Notes: generated from the letters alone by a model not told the origin. A stretch of DNA of 64,000 bases from Dryococelus australis (GCA_029891345.1 CM057009.1:311154166-311218165); one strand, 5' to 3'; shown: positions 46,381 through 62,446, counted from the stretch's first letter. Numbers and translations are program-made.

Positions 46381-49300
46381 TGTACTCCATCTTCTTACAG
46401 GAATAAAGTGAACATGACCAAAAACACACTAATAACAGCAGTATTGTCCATCTTCCTTTCATGATATGGAAGAGTACTTCCAACCTATTATAGGACATGT
46501 TTCAAAATCACCAATTTACTTAGTAACAAGATCCTTCTGGATATGCTGTTTTAAGTATTAATTACCGAAGATATGATTTAGTTCAGTAGGTTAATGTGGT
46601 TATAATTATTATAATATCTATCTTAATAAGTTTTATTGTTATTTATATATATATATATATATATATAATATGAACAAGATTGTTAACATGACACCTGTAC
46701 ATTGCCCTATGAAACTATAGTTGAATTTATGAAGTTTCGTAACGAAATACATCCAACATGTAAGAGTGGCCTATATTCACACGAAAAAACATATTGCATT
46801 TGGTGCTTGACAGTTGGGCCCATCCCCATGGTTCCTGCCACACATATATAACAGGTTCTTGACGGCAGATGTGCATGCGAAGAACAAAAATTCTGGGGGT
46901 ATTCCGTTTGACGAACTTCATCACCAATTCTGTGTACTCTTAGAAAAAATGTACGAGTCGGTTCTGAAACATTGACATATTTTCAATTGGCACTCCACTC
47001 GCAAGATGTTCGTAGTCAATGTCTTTCGTAACTGCTATGATAGTGTTACCTGCAATTCCCCTTGACAACACTTACACACAGCTTCTTCAAGCATCAGGTT
47101 GCTTTGCAGGTGCATCCTCTCACTAATAGTCACATACTGCATCCAAACAGTGATGGGATAATGTATGAATTCGTCTATTGACGAGCTGTGTTCACATGCC
47201 TCTACTAGATTATGAAGCGCTGTGATGCAGTCTTCCGCACTTTCGCTTACTTTTTGTACTCGTGAGTCGGACTAATAGCTCTCAAATGTGATTATTACTT
47301 TTGTTTTGATGTGCATATCAAATTAATATATCCAACCTGAGTCAGTTTTGCAAACATCAAGGGGTGGCTTTATCGCCCATCAAATATAATAGGAAATCAG
47401 GTTTTTTCAGCATCTCTGCCCTTCTTGTAACCACTCAGGTTACTTGCAAATCATCGCCACAACCCTCACCTATAGCTCCATCCCAGATAGCTCTAACAAT
47501 TGTAGCCGAAATACAAATCTCATAAGCCGACCATGCCCTACTTACATAAGATTTCCTGCTGCCATATTGTGGTACGATATATAAAAAAAACAAGTTTCCC
47601 TGCATTCCGAGAGAGTTCTGTGTCACATCCAAGTGGCTTGTCCGCAATTGCTCTACTGCCATAGTCAATGACACAATACTTGGGATAAATTACATTATAT
47701 ACAAGAATGTAGTTGCCATTTTATTGTTACAGAAAGTTGGGAATTCTTTTGGAAAATTATTGGCTTACTGTTTAATGTATTAGGAAGTAAATTTTCAATT
47801 CTTAACGTATAAAAATTATTGTATTATTTTTATACGGACTTTAAATCATCTGGCTAAAATATGTTATATAATACTTGGAATACTATACATATATATATAT
47901 ATTCATTTATACTGCAAATAAAACAGAGTAATGACGATTTGTGAACAATGCTTCTAGTATAAGAAACTTAGGGAACCTGTCAGTAAATTTCTGGCATGCT
48001 TTAAACATTGTGGGTTAAACTTTATATTCAGCAGAAGTCTGGCATTAATCCATCAGAAAACTCATTTTGTTTAATATGATTAATACATAATCTTTGTTTA
48101 ACATAAATATTGCATCAAATCTGGTGGGAGTATATCAGTAATTTAAAGGTATACTATAAATACATAATAACTGGCAGAAATCTAAGGAAAATTCTTGATG
48201 TATATTAAAATAAAGTTTGATGTACTAAACCTGTGTGTTCCATCAGACCAGACAGGATCCTATCACTATACTCTCGCAATAGTATTAAATATCTGAAATT
48301 ATAGTGTTTCGACACAATTGGGGATCACACATCTATCTTATTTCTCAGCATATTGTATAGAATACGGAAATATCATATGACTTCAACACATCCGAAATTA
48401 ATATATATTGAAATTCTCAGGATACTATTAAATTGTACACATTTGTGTATCACCACTCCCATAACAATAGATCTGGCATGAATAGGCATATATAAGTAAA
48501 TCCTTGTTATATTATATAGATAGTTTAGTTTTCATTAGAACTTAATCATTCTGAAAGAACACAAAATTACATTTTTGTCATACTATAACATTTGTGAATT
48601 AATGCTCGAAATATAAAATCCTCATTCGGAAATCTACAGTTTAATGGTCGCCTTACTCTACACACTTGTTGGTAAACAAATTTGATCAAGTCTAGCAAAA
48701 ATGAACAAATATGAGGAAAACTGTACTATATAGAGTTATATGATCAGGGTTCATCAAATCTCCAGAGAATCTGTCTGTAAATTTTTGGTAACTATTATTT
48801 TTCCATGGTTCAGATGCAAAATATCTATCATACATGTATGAATAAATTGTCTGCACAAATACTGTGTATAAAATAGATATTATTTACATTTGTGAAATCA
48901 GATATCAAAATTCCTGACACCTAACTACCCATTAAAACTCTCCATATTACGACGTTACTTTAGTTATTCGATTTGTACACATATGGTGGGAATATCTCTA
49001 TATCAGCTCAGTATATAGTAGGCATATATAATTTTGAGTAATCACTATAGTTCAACACTTCTGGCTTTAATCTATAATTAATATCTCACCATACTATCAT
49101 AGTTTAAGCATTTGTGAAGCAAAACTCTCAGAACAACACATCTGGCAGGTCTGTTGTCTTATAGTATTTTGAGAAATAAATATAGGATTATGGAAAATTG
49201 CATGTCAATCATTTAGGGAATCATTACTCACATCTGTAGGATGAAAATATTATTATATACATAGGTCTACATATGCTATGTTTCCTGACTGCAGTTTGTT

Positions 49301-50398
49301 ATACACACATACGGTGTATGGCTCACATGCTGGATCTTGTTACTGTGGTTTACATTCACAACTGTAATTGGAAGATCCCATACCAGCCCTCGAGCTCTGA
49401 TTTTAATCCACTAGATATTTATTTGTGGGGTTATTTAAAGGTATGTGTGTATGCAACCCAAGTGGACGATACGGATAACATTTTTAAAAATATTGTAGTA
49501 GGCTGCGAAACATTTGAGAATATTCCAAGTATTCATCAGTGCATCTGAGAGTCCATGCAATGGCAGGTTGATGCATGTGTTATTGTTGAGGGAGGGCCAT
49601 TGTTCTACAAATATAAATTGCAAGCTTTAACCTTTAAGACATTTGCTTATACACACATCAGGATCTCCGCATGACGTGGTGGTAGTACTAGGACAGACCT
49701 CGCTATGCTGTGTCCATTTTTAAGTTATGTCAGATTCCAACTAGCAAACTAATTAAATTCATAACTCATCTAACACTAAATGTTTTTAATAAATGAAGTA
49801 TTATTAATTAAAAATTATTGTGCAAAGAAAATACATACATAATACAATACTAAAATCTTAAATAAAATCAAATGAAAAAACTGCCTCGCAATTACCACAA
49901 ACATGGTACAAATCTAGAAATAGACTTTACATCATCGCAGTATGTCCTTCTTTAAACATATATATCCTAGCAATACTAATATGTCTGCAAAAATGAGAAT
50001 ATGTGTCACAGTATAGTATGCTATTACTATATGTCCATAAATGTGTACCTAACTATGTATCACTGGATCATGTGAATCACAGTTGACATTGTTTGTGCAG
50101 GGGTTGGCTTGGGTGAATGTATGTGATTCATAAATACTGTATCAGTCTGCATCACTTTCTTCAAATTAAATGACAACTATTAAAGCAAGAATGGGCACCA
50201 TATCAAAACATATATTTATTTTGACAAAGATAATGACGTAAGTTGAAGAAGAGAAAGGGAAAGTGAATAAATGACAACAAATTACCAATAATAATAATAT
50301 TTATTATGTATTACAGAACATTTGAAAATGGTCGTGAATAAACATGCAAGCAGTTGTACGAAACAGCTTTCGATACTACCAAATGTGATCACCTCTTT
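46381..50398. repeat. 4 kb tandem unit B
   Basis: 4018 bp. Nearly identical to units C-E, differing in TA-tract length (near 46640-46670) and isolated indels. No credible gene: the minus frames of 62-79 codons recur in every unit because the DNA recurs, and none shows a family motif. Confidence 0.95.
49355..49670 (+). pseudogene. Mariner-like transposase 3' end in unit B
   Basis: Same fragment as in unit A, frame intact through the Asp block up to the stop after IHQCI at 49546-49548. One codon differs (GTGGTCGAT in A, GTGGACGAT here). Confidence 0.75.
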
Positions 50399-50658
50399 TG
50401 TACTCCATCTTCTTACAGGAATAAAGTGACACATGACCAAAAACACACTAATAACAGCAGTATTGTCCATCTTCCTTTCATGATATGGAAGAGTACTTCC
50501 AACCTATTATAGGACATGTTTCAAAATCACCAATTTACTTAGGAACAAGATCCTTCTGGATATGCTGTTTTAAGTATTAATTACCGAAGATATGATTTAG
50601 TTCAGTAGGTTAATGTGGTTATAATTATTATAATATCTATCTTAATAAGTTTTTATGT

Positions 50659-50699
<41 letters not shown>

Positions 50700-53600
50700 T
50701 GAACAAGATTGTTAACATGACACCTGTACATTGCCCTATGAAACTATAGTTGAATTTATGAAGTTTCGTAACGAAATACATCCAACATGTAAGAGTGGCC
50801 TATATTCACACGAAAAAACATATTGCATTTGGTGCTTGACAGTTGGGCCCATCCCCATGGTTCCTGCCACACATATATAACAGGTTCTTGACGGCAGATG
50901 TGCATGCGAAGAACAAAAATTCTGGGGGTATTCCGTTTGACGAACTTCATCACCAATTCTGTGTACTCTTAGAAAAAATGTACGAGTCGGTTCTGAAACA
51001 TTGACATATTTTCAATTGGCACTCCACTCGCAAGATGTTCGTAGTCAATGTCTTTCGTAACTGCTATGATAGTGTTACCTGCAATTCCCCTTGACAACAC
51101 TTACACACAGCTTCTTCAAGCATCAGGTTGCTTTGCAGGTGCATCCTCTCACTAATAGTCACATACTGCATCCAAACAGTGATGGGATAATGTATGAATT
51201 CGTCTATTGACGAGCTGTGTTCACATGCCTCTACTAGATTATGAAGCGCTGTGATGCAGTCTTCCGCACTTTCGCTTACTTTTTGTACTCGTGAGTCGGA
51301 CTAATAGCTCTCAAATGTGATTATTACTTTTGTTTTGATGTGCATATCAAATTAATATATCCAACCTGAGTCAGTTTTGCAAACATCAAGGGGTGGCTTT
51401 ATCGCCCATCAAATATAATAGGAAATCAGGTTTTTTCAGCATCTCTGCCCTTCTTGTAACCACTCAGGTTACTTGCAAATCATCGCCACAACCCTCACCT
51501 ATAGCTCCATCCCAGATAGCTCTAACAATTGTAGCCGAAATACAAATCTCATAAGCCGACCATGCCCTACTTACATAAGATTTCCTGCTGCCATATTGTG
51601 GTACGATATATAAAAAAAACAAGTTTCCCTGCATTCCGAGAGAGTTCTGTGTCACATCCAAGTGGCTTGTCCGCAATTGCTCTACTGCCATAGTCAATGA
51701 CACAATACTTGGGATAAATTACATTATATACAAGAATGTAGTTGCCATTTTATTGTTACAGAAAGTTGGGAATTCTTTTGGAAAATTATTGGCTTACTGT
51801 TTAATGTATTAGGAAGTAAATTTTCAATTCTTAACGTATAAAAATTATTGTATTATTTTTATACGGACTTTAAATCATCTGGCTAAAATATGTTATATAA
51901 TACTTGGAATACTATACATATATATATATTCTATTTATATGCAAATAAAACAGAGTAATGGATGTAACATGCTTCTAGTATAAGAAACTTAGGGAACCTG
52001 TCAGTAAATTTCTGGCATGCTTTAAACATTGTGGGTTAAACTTTATATTCAGCAGAAGTCTGGCATTAATCCATCAGAAAACTCATTTTGTTTAATATGA
52101 TTAATACATAATCTTTGTTTAACATAAATATTGCATCAAATCTGGTGGGAGTATATCAGTAATTTAAAGGTATACTATAAATACATAATAACTGGCAGAA
52201 ATCTAAGGAAAATTCTTGATGTATATTAAAATAAAGTTTGATGTACTAAACCTGTGTGTTCCATCAGACCAGACAGGATCCTATCACTATACTCTCGCAA
52301 TAGTATTAAATATCTGAAATTATAGTGTTTCGACACAATTGGGGATCACACATCTATCTTATTTCTCAGCATATTGTATAGAATACGGAAATATCATATG
52401 ACTTCAACACATCCGAAATTAATATATATTGAAATTCTCAGGATACTATTAAATTGTACACATTTGTGTATCACCACTCCCATAACAATAGATCTGGCAT
52501 GAATAGGCATATATAAGTAAATCCTTGTTATATTATATAGATAGTTTAGTTTTCATTAGAACTTAATCATTCTGAAAGAACACAAAATTACATTTTTGTC
52601 ATACTATAACATTTGTGAATTAATGCTCGAAATATAAAATCCTCATTCGGAAATCTACAGTTTAATGGTCGCCTTACTCTACACACTTGTTGGTAAACAA
52701 ATTTGATCAAGTCTAGCAAAAATGAACAAATATGAGGAAAACTGTACTATATAGAGTTATATGATCAGGGTTCATCAAATCTCCAGAGAATCTGTCTGTA
52801 AATTTTTGGTAACTATTATTTTTCCATGGTTCAGATGCAAAATATCTATCATACATGTATGAATAAATTGTCTGCACAAATACTGTGTATAAAATAGATA
52901 TTATTTACATTTGTGAAATCAGATATCAAAATTCCTGACACCTAACTACCCATTAAAACTCTCCATATTACGACGTTACTTTAGTTATTCGATTTGTACA
53001 CATATGGTGGGAATATCTCTATATCAGCTCAGTATATAGTAGGCATATATAATTTTGAGTAATCACTATAGTTCAACACTTCTGGCTTTAATCTATAATT
53101 AATATCTCACCATACTATCATAGTTTAAGCATTTGTGAAGCAAAACTCTCAGAACAACACATCTGGCAGGTCTGTTGTCTTATAGTATTTTGAGAAATAA
53201 ATATAGGATTATGGAAAATTGCATGTCAATCATTTAGGGAATCATTACTCACATCTGTAGGATGAAAATATTTTTATATACATAGGTCTACATATGCTTG
53301 TTTCCTGACTGCAGTTTGTTATACACACATACGGTGTATGGCTCACATGCTGGATCTTGTTACTGTGGTTTACATTCACAACTGTAATTGGAAGATCCCA
53401 TACCAGCCCTCGAGCTCTGATTTTAATCCACTAGATATTTATTTGTGGGGTTATTTAAAGGTATGTGTGTATGCAACCCAAGTGGACGATACGGATAACA
53501 TTTTTAAAATATTGTAGTAGGCTGCGAAACATTTGAGAATATTCCAAGTATTCATCAGTGCATCTGAGAGTCCATGCAATGGCAGGTTGATGCATGTGTT

Positions 53601-54415
53601 ATTGTTGAGGGAGGGCCATTGTTCTACAAATATAAATTGCAAGCTTTAACCTTTAAGACATTTGCTTATACACACATCAGGATCTCCGCATGACGTGGTG
53701 GTAGTACTAGGACAGACCTCGCTATGCTGTGTCCATTTTTAAGTTATGTCAGATTCCAACTAGCAAACTAATTAAATTCATAACTCATCTAACACTAAAT
53801 GTTTTTAATAAATGAAGTATTATTAATTAAAAATTATTGTGCAAAGAAAATACATACATAATACAATACTAAAATCTTAAATAAAATCAAATGAAAAAAC
53901 TGCCTCGCAATTACCACAAACATGGTACAAATCTAGAAATAGACTTTACATCATCGCAGTATGTCCTTCTTAAACATATATATCCTAGCAATACTAATAT
54001 GTCTGCAAAAATGAGAATATGTGTCACAGTATAGTATGCTATTACTATATGTCCATAAATGTGTACCTAACTATGTATCACTGGATCATGTGAATCACAG
54101 TTGACATTGTTTGTGCAGGGGTTGGCTTGGGTGAATGTATGTGATTCATAAATACTGTATCAGTCTGCATCATTTCTTCAAATTAAATGACAACTATTAA
54201 AGCAAGAATGGGCACCATATCAAAACATATATTTATTTTGACAAAGATAATGACGTAAGTTGAAGAAGAGAAAGGGAAAGTGAATAAATGACAACAAATT
54301 ACCAATAATAATAATATTTATTATGTATTACAGAACATTTGAAAATGGTCGTGAATAAACATGCAAGCAGTTGTACGAAACAGCTTTCGATACTACCAAA
54401 TGTGATCACCTCTTT
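50399..54415. repeat. 4 kb tandem unit C
   Basis: 4017 bp. Carries a private rearrangement near 51936-51970 (loss of part of the ACGATTTGTGAACAAT segment) and a longer TA tract near 50662-50695. Confidence 0.95.
53375..53690 (+). pseudogene. Mariner-like transposase 3' end in unit C
   Basis: As in unit B, but one A is missing in ATTTTTAAAATATTG (about 53502), which shifts the frame after the Asp block. The same deletion is in unit D. Confidence 0.75.
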
Positions 54416-54676
54416 TGTACTCCATCTTCTTACAGGAATAAAGTGACACATGACCAAAAACACACTAATAACAGCAGTATTGTCCATCTTCCTTTCATGA
54501 TATGGAAGAGTACTTCCAACCTATTATAGGACATGTTTCAAAATCACCAATTTACTTAGGAACAAGATCCTTCTGGATATGCTGTTTTAAGTATTAATTA
54601 CCGAAGATATGATTTAGTTCAGTAGGTTAATGTGGTTATAATTATTATAATATCTATCTTAATAAGTTTTTATGTG

Positions 54677-54707
<31 letters not shown>

Positions 54708-57700
54708 ATATGAACAAGATTGTTAACATGACACCTGTACATTGCCCTTTGAAACTATAGTTGAATTTATGAAGTTTCGTAACGAAATACATCCAAATGT
54801 AAGAGTGGCCTATATTCACACGAAAAAACATATTGCATTTGGTGCTTGACAGTTGGGCCCATCCCCATGGTTCCTGCCACACATATATAACAGGTTCTTG
54901 ACGGCAGATGTGCATGCGAAGAACAAAAATTCTGGGGGTATTCCGTTTGACGAACTTCATCACCAATTCTGTGTACTCTTAGAAAAAATGTACGAGTCGG
55001 TTCTGAAACATTGACATATTTTCAATTGGCACTCCACTCGCAAGATGTTCGTAGTCAATGTCTTTCGTAACTGCTATGATAGTGTTACCTGCAATTCCCC
55101 TTGACAACACTTACACACAGCTTCTTCAAGCATCAGGTTGCTTTGCAGGTGCATCCTCTCACTAATAGTCACATACTGCATCCAAACAGTGATGGGATAA
55201 TGTATGAATTCGTCTATTGACGAGCTGTGTTCACATGCCTCTACTAGATTATGAAGCGCTGTGATGCAGTCTTCCGCACTTTCGCTTACTTTTTGTACTC
55301 GTGAGTCGGACTAATAGCTCTCAAATGTGATTATTACTTTTGTTTTGATGTGCATATCAAATTAATATATCCAACCTGAGTCAGTTTTGCAAACATCAAG
55401 GGGTGGCTTTATCGCCCATCAAATATAATAGGAAATCAGGTTTTTTCAGCATCTCTGCCCTTCTTGTAACCACTCAGGTTACTTGCAAATCATCGCCACA
55501 ACCCTCACCTATAGCTCCATCCCAGATAGCTCTAACAATTGTAGCCGAAATACAAATCTCATAAGCCGACCATGCCCTACTTACATAAGATTTCCTGCTG
55601 CCATATTGTGGTACGATATATAAAAAAAACAAGTTTCCCTGCATTCCGAGAGAGTTCTGTGTCACATCCAAGTGGCTTGTCCGCAATTGCTCTACTGCCA
55701 TAGTCAATGACACAATACTTGGGATAAATTACATTATATACAAGAATGTAGTTGCCATTTTATTGTTACAGAAAGTTGGGAATTCTTTTGGAAAATTATT
55801 GGCTTACTGTTTAATGTATTAGGAAGTAAATTTTCAATTCTTAACGTATAAAAATTATTGTATTATTTTTATACGGACTTTAAATCATCTGGCTAAAATA
55901 TGTTATATAATACTTGGAATACTATACATATATATATATTCTATTTATACTGCAAATAAAACAGAGTAATGACGATTTGTGAACAATGCTTCTAGTATAA
56001 GAAACTTAGGGAACCTGTCAGTAAATTTCTGGCATGCTTTAAACATTGTGGGTTAAACTTTATATTCAGCAGAAGTCTGGCATTAATCCATCAGAAAACT
56101 CATTTTGTTTAATATGATTAATACATAATCTTTGTTTAACATAAATATTGCATCAAATCTGGTGGGAGTATATCAGTAATTTAAAGGTATACTATAAATA
56201 CATAATAACTGGCAGAAATCTAAGGAAAATTCTTGATGTATATTAAAATAAAGTTTGATGTACTAAACCTGTGTGTTCCATCAGACCAGACAGGATCCTA
56301 TCACTATACTCTCGCAATAGTATTAAATATCTGAAATTATAGTGTTTCGACACAATTGGGGATCACACATCTATCTTATTTCTCAGCATATTGTATAGAA
56401 TACGGAAATATCATATGACTTCAACACATCCGAAATTAATATATATTGAAATTCTCAGGATACTATTAAATTGTACACATTTGTGTATCACCACTCCCAT
56501 AACAATAGATCTGGCATGAATAGGCATATATAAGTAAATCCTTGTTATATTATATAGATAGTTTAGTTTTCATTAGAACTTAATCATTCTGAAAGAACAC
56601 AAAATTACATTTTTGTCATACTATAACATTTGGTGAATTAATGCTCGAAATATAAAATCCTCATTCGGAAATCTACAGTTTAATGGTCGCCTTACTCTAC
56701 ACACTTGTTGGTAAACAAATTTGATCAAGTCTAGCAAAAATGAACAAATATGAGGAAAACTGTACTATATAGAGTTATATATCAGGGTTCATCAAATCTC
56801 CAGAGAATCTGTCTGTAAATTTTTGGTAACTATTATTTTTCCATGGTTCAGATGCAAAATATCTATCATACATGTATGAATAAATTGTCTGCACAAATAC
56901 TGTGTATAAAATAGATATTATTTACATTTGTGAAATCAGATATCAAAATTCCTGACACCTAACTACCCATTAAAACTCTCCATATTACGACGTTACTTTA
57001 GTTATTCGATTTGTACACATATGGTGGGAATATCTCTATATCAGCTCAGTATATAGTAGGCATATATAATTTTGAGTAATCACTATAGTTCAACACTTCT
57101 GGCTTTAATCTATAATTAATATCTCACCATACTATCATAGTTTAAGCATTTGTGAAGCAAAACTCTCAGAACAACACATCTGGCAGGTCTGTTGTCTTAT
57201 AGTATTTTGAGAAATAAATATAGGATTATGGAAAATTGCATGTCAATCATTTAGGGAATCATTACTCACATCTGTAGGATGAAAATATTTTTATATACAT
57301 AGGTCTACATATGCTATGTTTCCTGACTGCAGTTTGTTATACACACATACGGTGTATGGCTCACATGCTGGATCTTGTTACTGTGGTTTACATTCACAAC
57401 TGTAATTGGAAGATCCCATACCAGCCCTCGAGCTCTGATTTTAATCCACTAGATATTTATTTGTGGGGTTATTTAAAGGTATGTGTGTATGCAACCCAAG
57501 TGGACGATACGGATAACATTTTTAAAATATTGTAGTAGGCTGCGAAACATTTGAGAATATTCCAAGTATTCATCAGTGCATCTGAGAGTCCATGCAATGG
57601 CAGGTTGATGCATGTGTTATTGTTGAGGGAGGGCCATTGTTCTACAAATATAAATTGCAAGCTTTAACCTTTAAGACATTTGCTTATACACACATCAGGA

Positions 57701-58436
57701 TCTCCGCATGACGTGGTGGTAGTACTAGGACAGACCTCGCTATGCTGTGTCCATTTTTAAGTTATGTCAGATTCCAACTAGCAAACTAATTAAATTCATA
57801 ACTCATCTAACACTAAATGTTTTTAATAAATGAAGTATTATTAATTAAAAATTATTGTGCAAAGAAAATACATACATAATACAATACTAAAATCTTAAAT
57901 AAAATCAAATGAAAAAACTGCCTCGCAATTACCACAAACATGGTACAAATCTAGAAATAGACTTTACATCATCGCAGTATGTCCTTCTTCTAAACATATA
58001 TATCCTAGCAATACTAATATGTCTGCAAAAATGAGAATATGTGTCACAGTATAGTATGCTATTACTATATGTCCATAAATGTGTACCTAACTATGTATCA
58101 CTGGATCATGTGAATCACAGTTGACATTGTTTGTGCAGGGGTTGGCTTGGGTGAATGTATGTGATTCATAAATACTGTATCAGTCTGCATCACTTTCTTC
58201 AAATTAAATGACAACTATTAAAGCAAGAATGGGCACCATATCAAAACATATATTTATTTTGACAAAGATAATGACGTAAGTTGAAGAAGAGAAAGGGAAA
58301 GTGAATAAATGACAACAAATTACCAATAATAATAATATTTATTATGTATTACAGAACATTTGAAAATGGTCGTGAATAAACATGCAAGCAGTTGTACGAA
58401 ACAGCTTTCGATACTACCAAATGTGATCACCTCTTT
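54416..58436. repeat. 4 kb tandem unit D
   Basis: 4021 bp. Shares the ATCCAAATGTAAG form (where A-C have ATCCAACATGTAAG) with unit E, near 54790. Confidence 0.95.
57393..57710 (+). pseudogene. Mariner-like transposase 3' end in unit D
   Basis: Same one-base deletion as unit C (frame ends at 57535). Otherwise identical to unit B in the region read. Confidence 0.75.
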
Positions 58437-61400
58437 TGTACTCCATCTTCTTACAGGAATAAAGTGACACATGACCAAAAACACACTAATAACAGCAGTA
58501 TTGTCCATCTTCCTTTCATGATATGGAAGAGTACTTCCAACCTATTATAGGACATGTTTCAAAATCACCAATTTACTTAGGAACAAGATCCTTCTGGATA
58601 TGCTGTTTTATGTATTAATTACCGAAGATATGATTTAGTTCAGTAGGTTAATGTGGTTATAATTATTATAATATCTATCTTAATATGTTTTTATGTATTT
58701 ATATATATATATATATAATAATAATAACAAGATTGTTAACATGACACCTGTACATTGCCCTATGAAACTATAGTTGAATTTATGAAGTTTCGTAACGAAA
58801 TACATCCAAATGTAAGAGTGGCCTATATTCACACGAAAAAACATATTGCATTTGGTGCTTGACAGTTGGGCCCATCCCCATGGTTCCTGCCACACATATA
58901 TAACAGGTTCTTGACGGCAGATGTGCATGCGAAGAACAAAAATTCTGGGGGTATTCCGTTTGACGAACTTCATCACCAATTCTGTGTACTCTTAGAAAAA
59001 ATGTACGAGTCGGTTCTGAAACATTGACATATTTTCAATTGGCACTCCACTCGCAAGATGTTCGTAGTCAATGTCTTTCGTAACTGCTATGATAGTGTTA
59101 CCTGCAATTCCCCTTGACAACACTTACACACAGCTTCTTCAAGCATCAGGTTGCTTTGCAGGTGCATCCTCTCACTAATAGTCACATACTGCATCCAAAC
59201 AGTGATGGGATAATGTATGAATTCGTCTATTGACGAGCTGTGTTCACATGCCTCTACTAGATTATGAAGCGCTGTGATGCAGTCTTCCGCACTTTCGCTT
59301 ACTTTTTGTACTCGTGAGTCGGACTAATAGCTCTCAAATGTGATTATTACTTTTGTTTTGATGTGCATATCAAATTAATATATCCAACCTGAGTCAGTTT
59401 TGCAAACATCAAGGGGTGGCTTTATCGCCCATCAAATATAATAGGAAATCAGGTTTTTTCAGCATCTCTGCCCTTCTTGTAACCACTCAGGTTACTTGCA
59501 AATCATCGCCACAACCCTCACCTATAGCTCCATCCCAGATAGCTCTAACAATTGTAGCCGAAATACAAATCTCATAAGCCGACCATGCCCTACTTACATA
59601 AGATTTCCTGCTGCCATATTGTGGTACGATATATAAAAAAAACAAGTTTCCCTGCATTCCGAGAGAGTTCTGTGTCACATCCAAGTGGCTTGTCCGCAAT
59701 TGCCTACTGCCATAGTCAATGACACAATACTTGGGATAAATTACATTATATACAAGAATGTAGTTGCCATTTTATTGTTACAGAAAGTTGGGAATTCTTT
59801 GGAAAATTATTGGCTTACTGTTTAATGTATTAGGAAGTAAATTTTCAATTCTTAACGTATAAAAATTATTGTATTATTTTTATACGGACTTTAAATCATC
59901 TGGCTTAAATATGTTATATAATACTTGGAATACTATACATATATATATATTCTATTTATACTGCAAATAAAACAGAGTAATGACGATTTGTGAACAATGC
60001 TTCTAGTATAAGAAACTTAGGGAACCTGTCAGTAAATTTCTGGCATGCTTTAAACATTGTGGGTTAAACTTTATATTCAGCAGAAGTCTGGCATTAATCC
60101 ATCAGAAAACTCATTTTGTTTAATATGATTAATACATAATCTTTGTTTAACATAAATATTGCATCAAATCTGGTGGGAGTATATCAGTAATTTAAAGGTA
60201 TACTATAAATACATAATAACTGGCAGAAATCTAAGGAAAATTCTTGATGTATATTAAAATAAAGTTTGATGTACTAAACCTGTGTGTTCCATCAGACCAG
60301 ACAGGATCCTATCACTATACTCTCGCAATAGTATTAAATATCTGAAATTATAGTGTTTCGACACAATTGGGATCACACATCTATCTTATTTCTCAGCATA
60401 TTGTATAGAATACGGAAATATCATATGACTTCAACACATCCGAAATTAATATATATTGAAATTCTCAGGATACTATTAAATTGTACACATTTGTGTATCA
60501 CCACTCCCATAACAATAGATCTGGCATGAATAGGCATATATAAGTAAATCCTTGTTATATTATATAGATAGTTTGTTTTCATTAGAACTTAATCATTCTG
60601 AAAGAACACAAAATTACATTTTTGTCATACTATAACATTTGTGAATTAATGCTCGAAATATAAAATCCTCATTCGGAAATCTACAGTTTAATGGTCGCCT
60701 TACTCTACACACTTGTTGGTAAACAAATTTGATCAAGTCTAGCAAAAATGAACAAATATGAGGAAAACTGTACTATATAGAGTTATATAATCAGGGTTCA
60801 TCAAATCTCCAGAGAATCTGTCTGTAAATTTTTGGTTACTATTATTTTTCCATGGTTCAGATGCAAAATATCTATCATACATGTATGAATAAATTGTCTG
60901 CACAAATACTGTGTATAAAATAGATATTATTTACATTTGTGAAATCAGATATCAAAATTCCTGACACCTAACTACCCATTAAAACTCTCCATATTACGAC
61001 GTTACTTTAGTTATTCGATTTGTACACATATGGTGGGAATATCTCTATATCAGCTCAGTATATAGTAGGCATATATAATTTTGAGTAATCACTATAGTTC
61101 AACACTTCTGGCTTTAATCTATAATTAATATCTCACCATACTATCATAGTTTAAGCATTTGTGAAGCAAAACTCTCAGAACAACACATCTGGCAGGTCTG
61201 TTGTCTTATAGTATTTTGAGAAATAAATATAGGATTATGGAAAATTGCATGTCAATCATTTAGGGAATCATTACTCACATCTGTAGGATGAAAATATTTT
61301 TATATACATAGGTCTACATATGCTATGTTTCCTGACTGCAGTTTGTTATACACACATACGGTGTATGGCTCACATGCTGGATCTTGTTACTGTGGTTTAC

Positions 61401-62446
61401 ATTCACAACTGTAATTGGAAGATCCCATACCAGCCCTCGAGCTCTGATTTTAATCCACTAGATATTTATTTGTGGGGTTATTTAAAGGTATGTGTGTATG
61501 CAACCCAAGTGGACGATACGGATAACATTTTTAAAAATATTGTAGTAGGCTGCGAAACATTTGAGAATATTCCAAGTATTCATCAGTGCATCTGAGAGTC
61601 CATGCAATGGCAGGTTGATGCATGTGTTATTGTTGAGGGAGGGCCATTGTTCTACAAATATAAATTGCAAGCTTTAACCTTTAAGACATTTGCTTATACA
61701 CACATCAGGATCTCCGCATGACGTGGTGGTAGTACTAGGACAGACCTCGCTATGCTGTGTCCATTTTTAAGTTATGTCAGATTCCAACTAGCAAACTAAT
61801 TAAATTCATAACTCATCTAACACTAAATGTTTTTAATAAATGAAGTATTATTAATTAAAAATTATTGTGCAAAGAAAATACATACATAATACAATACTAA
61901 AATCTTAAATAAAATCAAATGAAAAAAACTGCCTCGCAATTACCACAAACATGGTACAAATCTAGAAATAGACTTTACATCATCGCAGTATGTCCTTCTC
62001 TAAACATATATATCCTAGCAATACTAATATGTCTGCAAAAATGAGAATATGTGTCACAGTATAGTATGCTATTACTATATGTCCATAAATGTGTACCTAA
62101 CTATGTATCACTGGATCATGTGAATCACAGTTGACATTGTTTGTGCAGGGGTTGGCTTGGGTGAATGTATGTGATTCATAAATACTGTATCAGTCTGCAT
62201 CACTTTCTTCAAATTAAATGACAACTATTAAAGCAAGAATGGGCACCATATCAAAACATATATTTATTTTGACAAAGATAATGACGTAAGTTGAAGAAGA
62301 GAAAGGGAAAGTGAATAAATGACAACAAATTACCAATAATAATAATATTTATTATGTATTACAGAACATTTGAAAATGGTCGTGAATAAACATGCAAGCA
62401 GTTGTACGAAACAGCTTTCGATATTACCAAATGTGATCACCCCTTT
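58437..62446. repeat. 4 kb tandem unit E
   Basis: 4010 bp. Single-base losses near 59702, 60370 and 60573 relative to B-D. Its TA tract near 58700-58717 is followed by ATAATAATAA instead of ATATGAA. Confidence 0.95.
61410..61725 (+). pseudogene. Mariner-like transposase 3' end in unit E
   Basis: Frame as in units A and B, without the C/D deletion; stop after IHQCI at 61593-61595. Confidence 0.75.
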
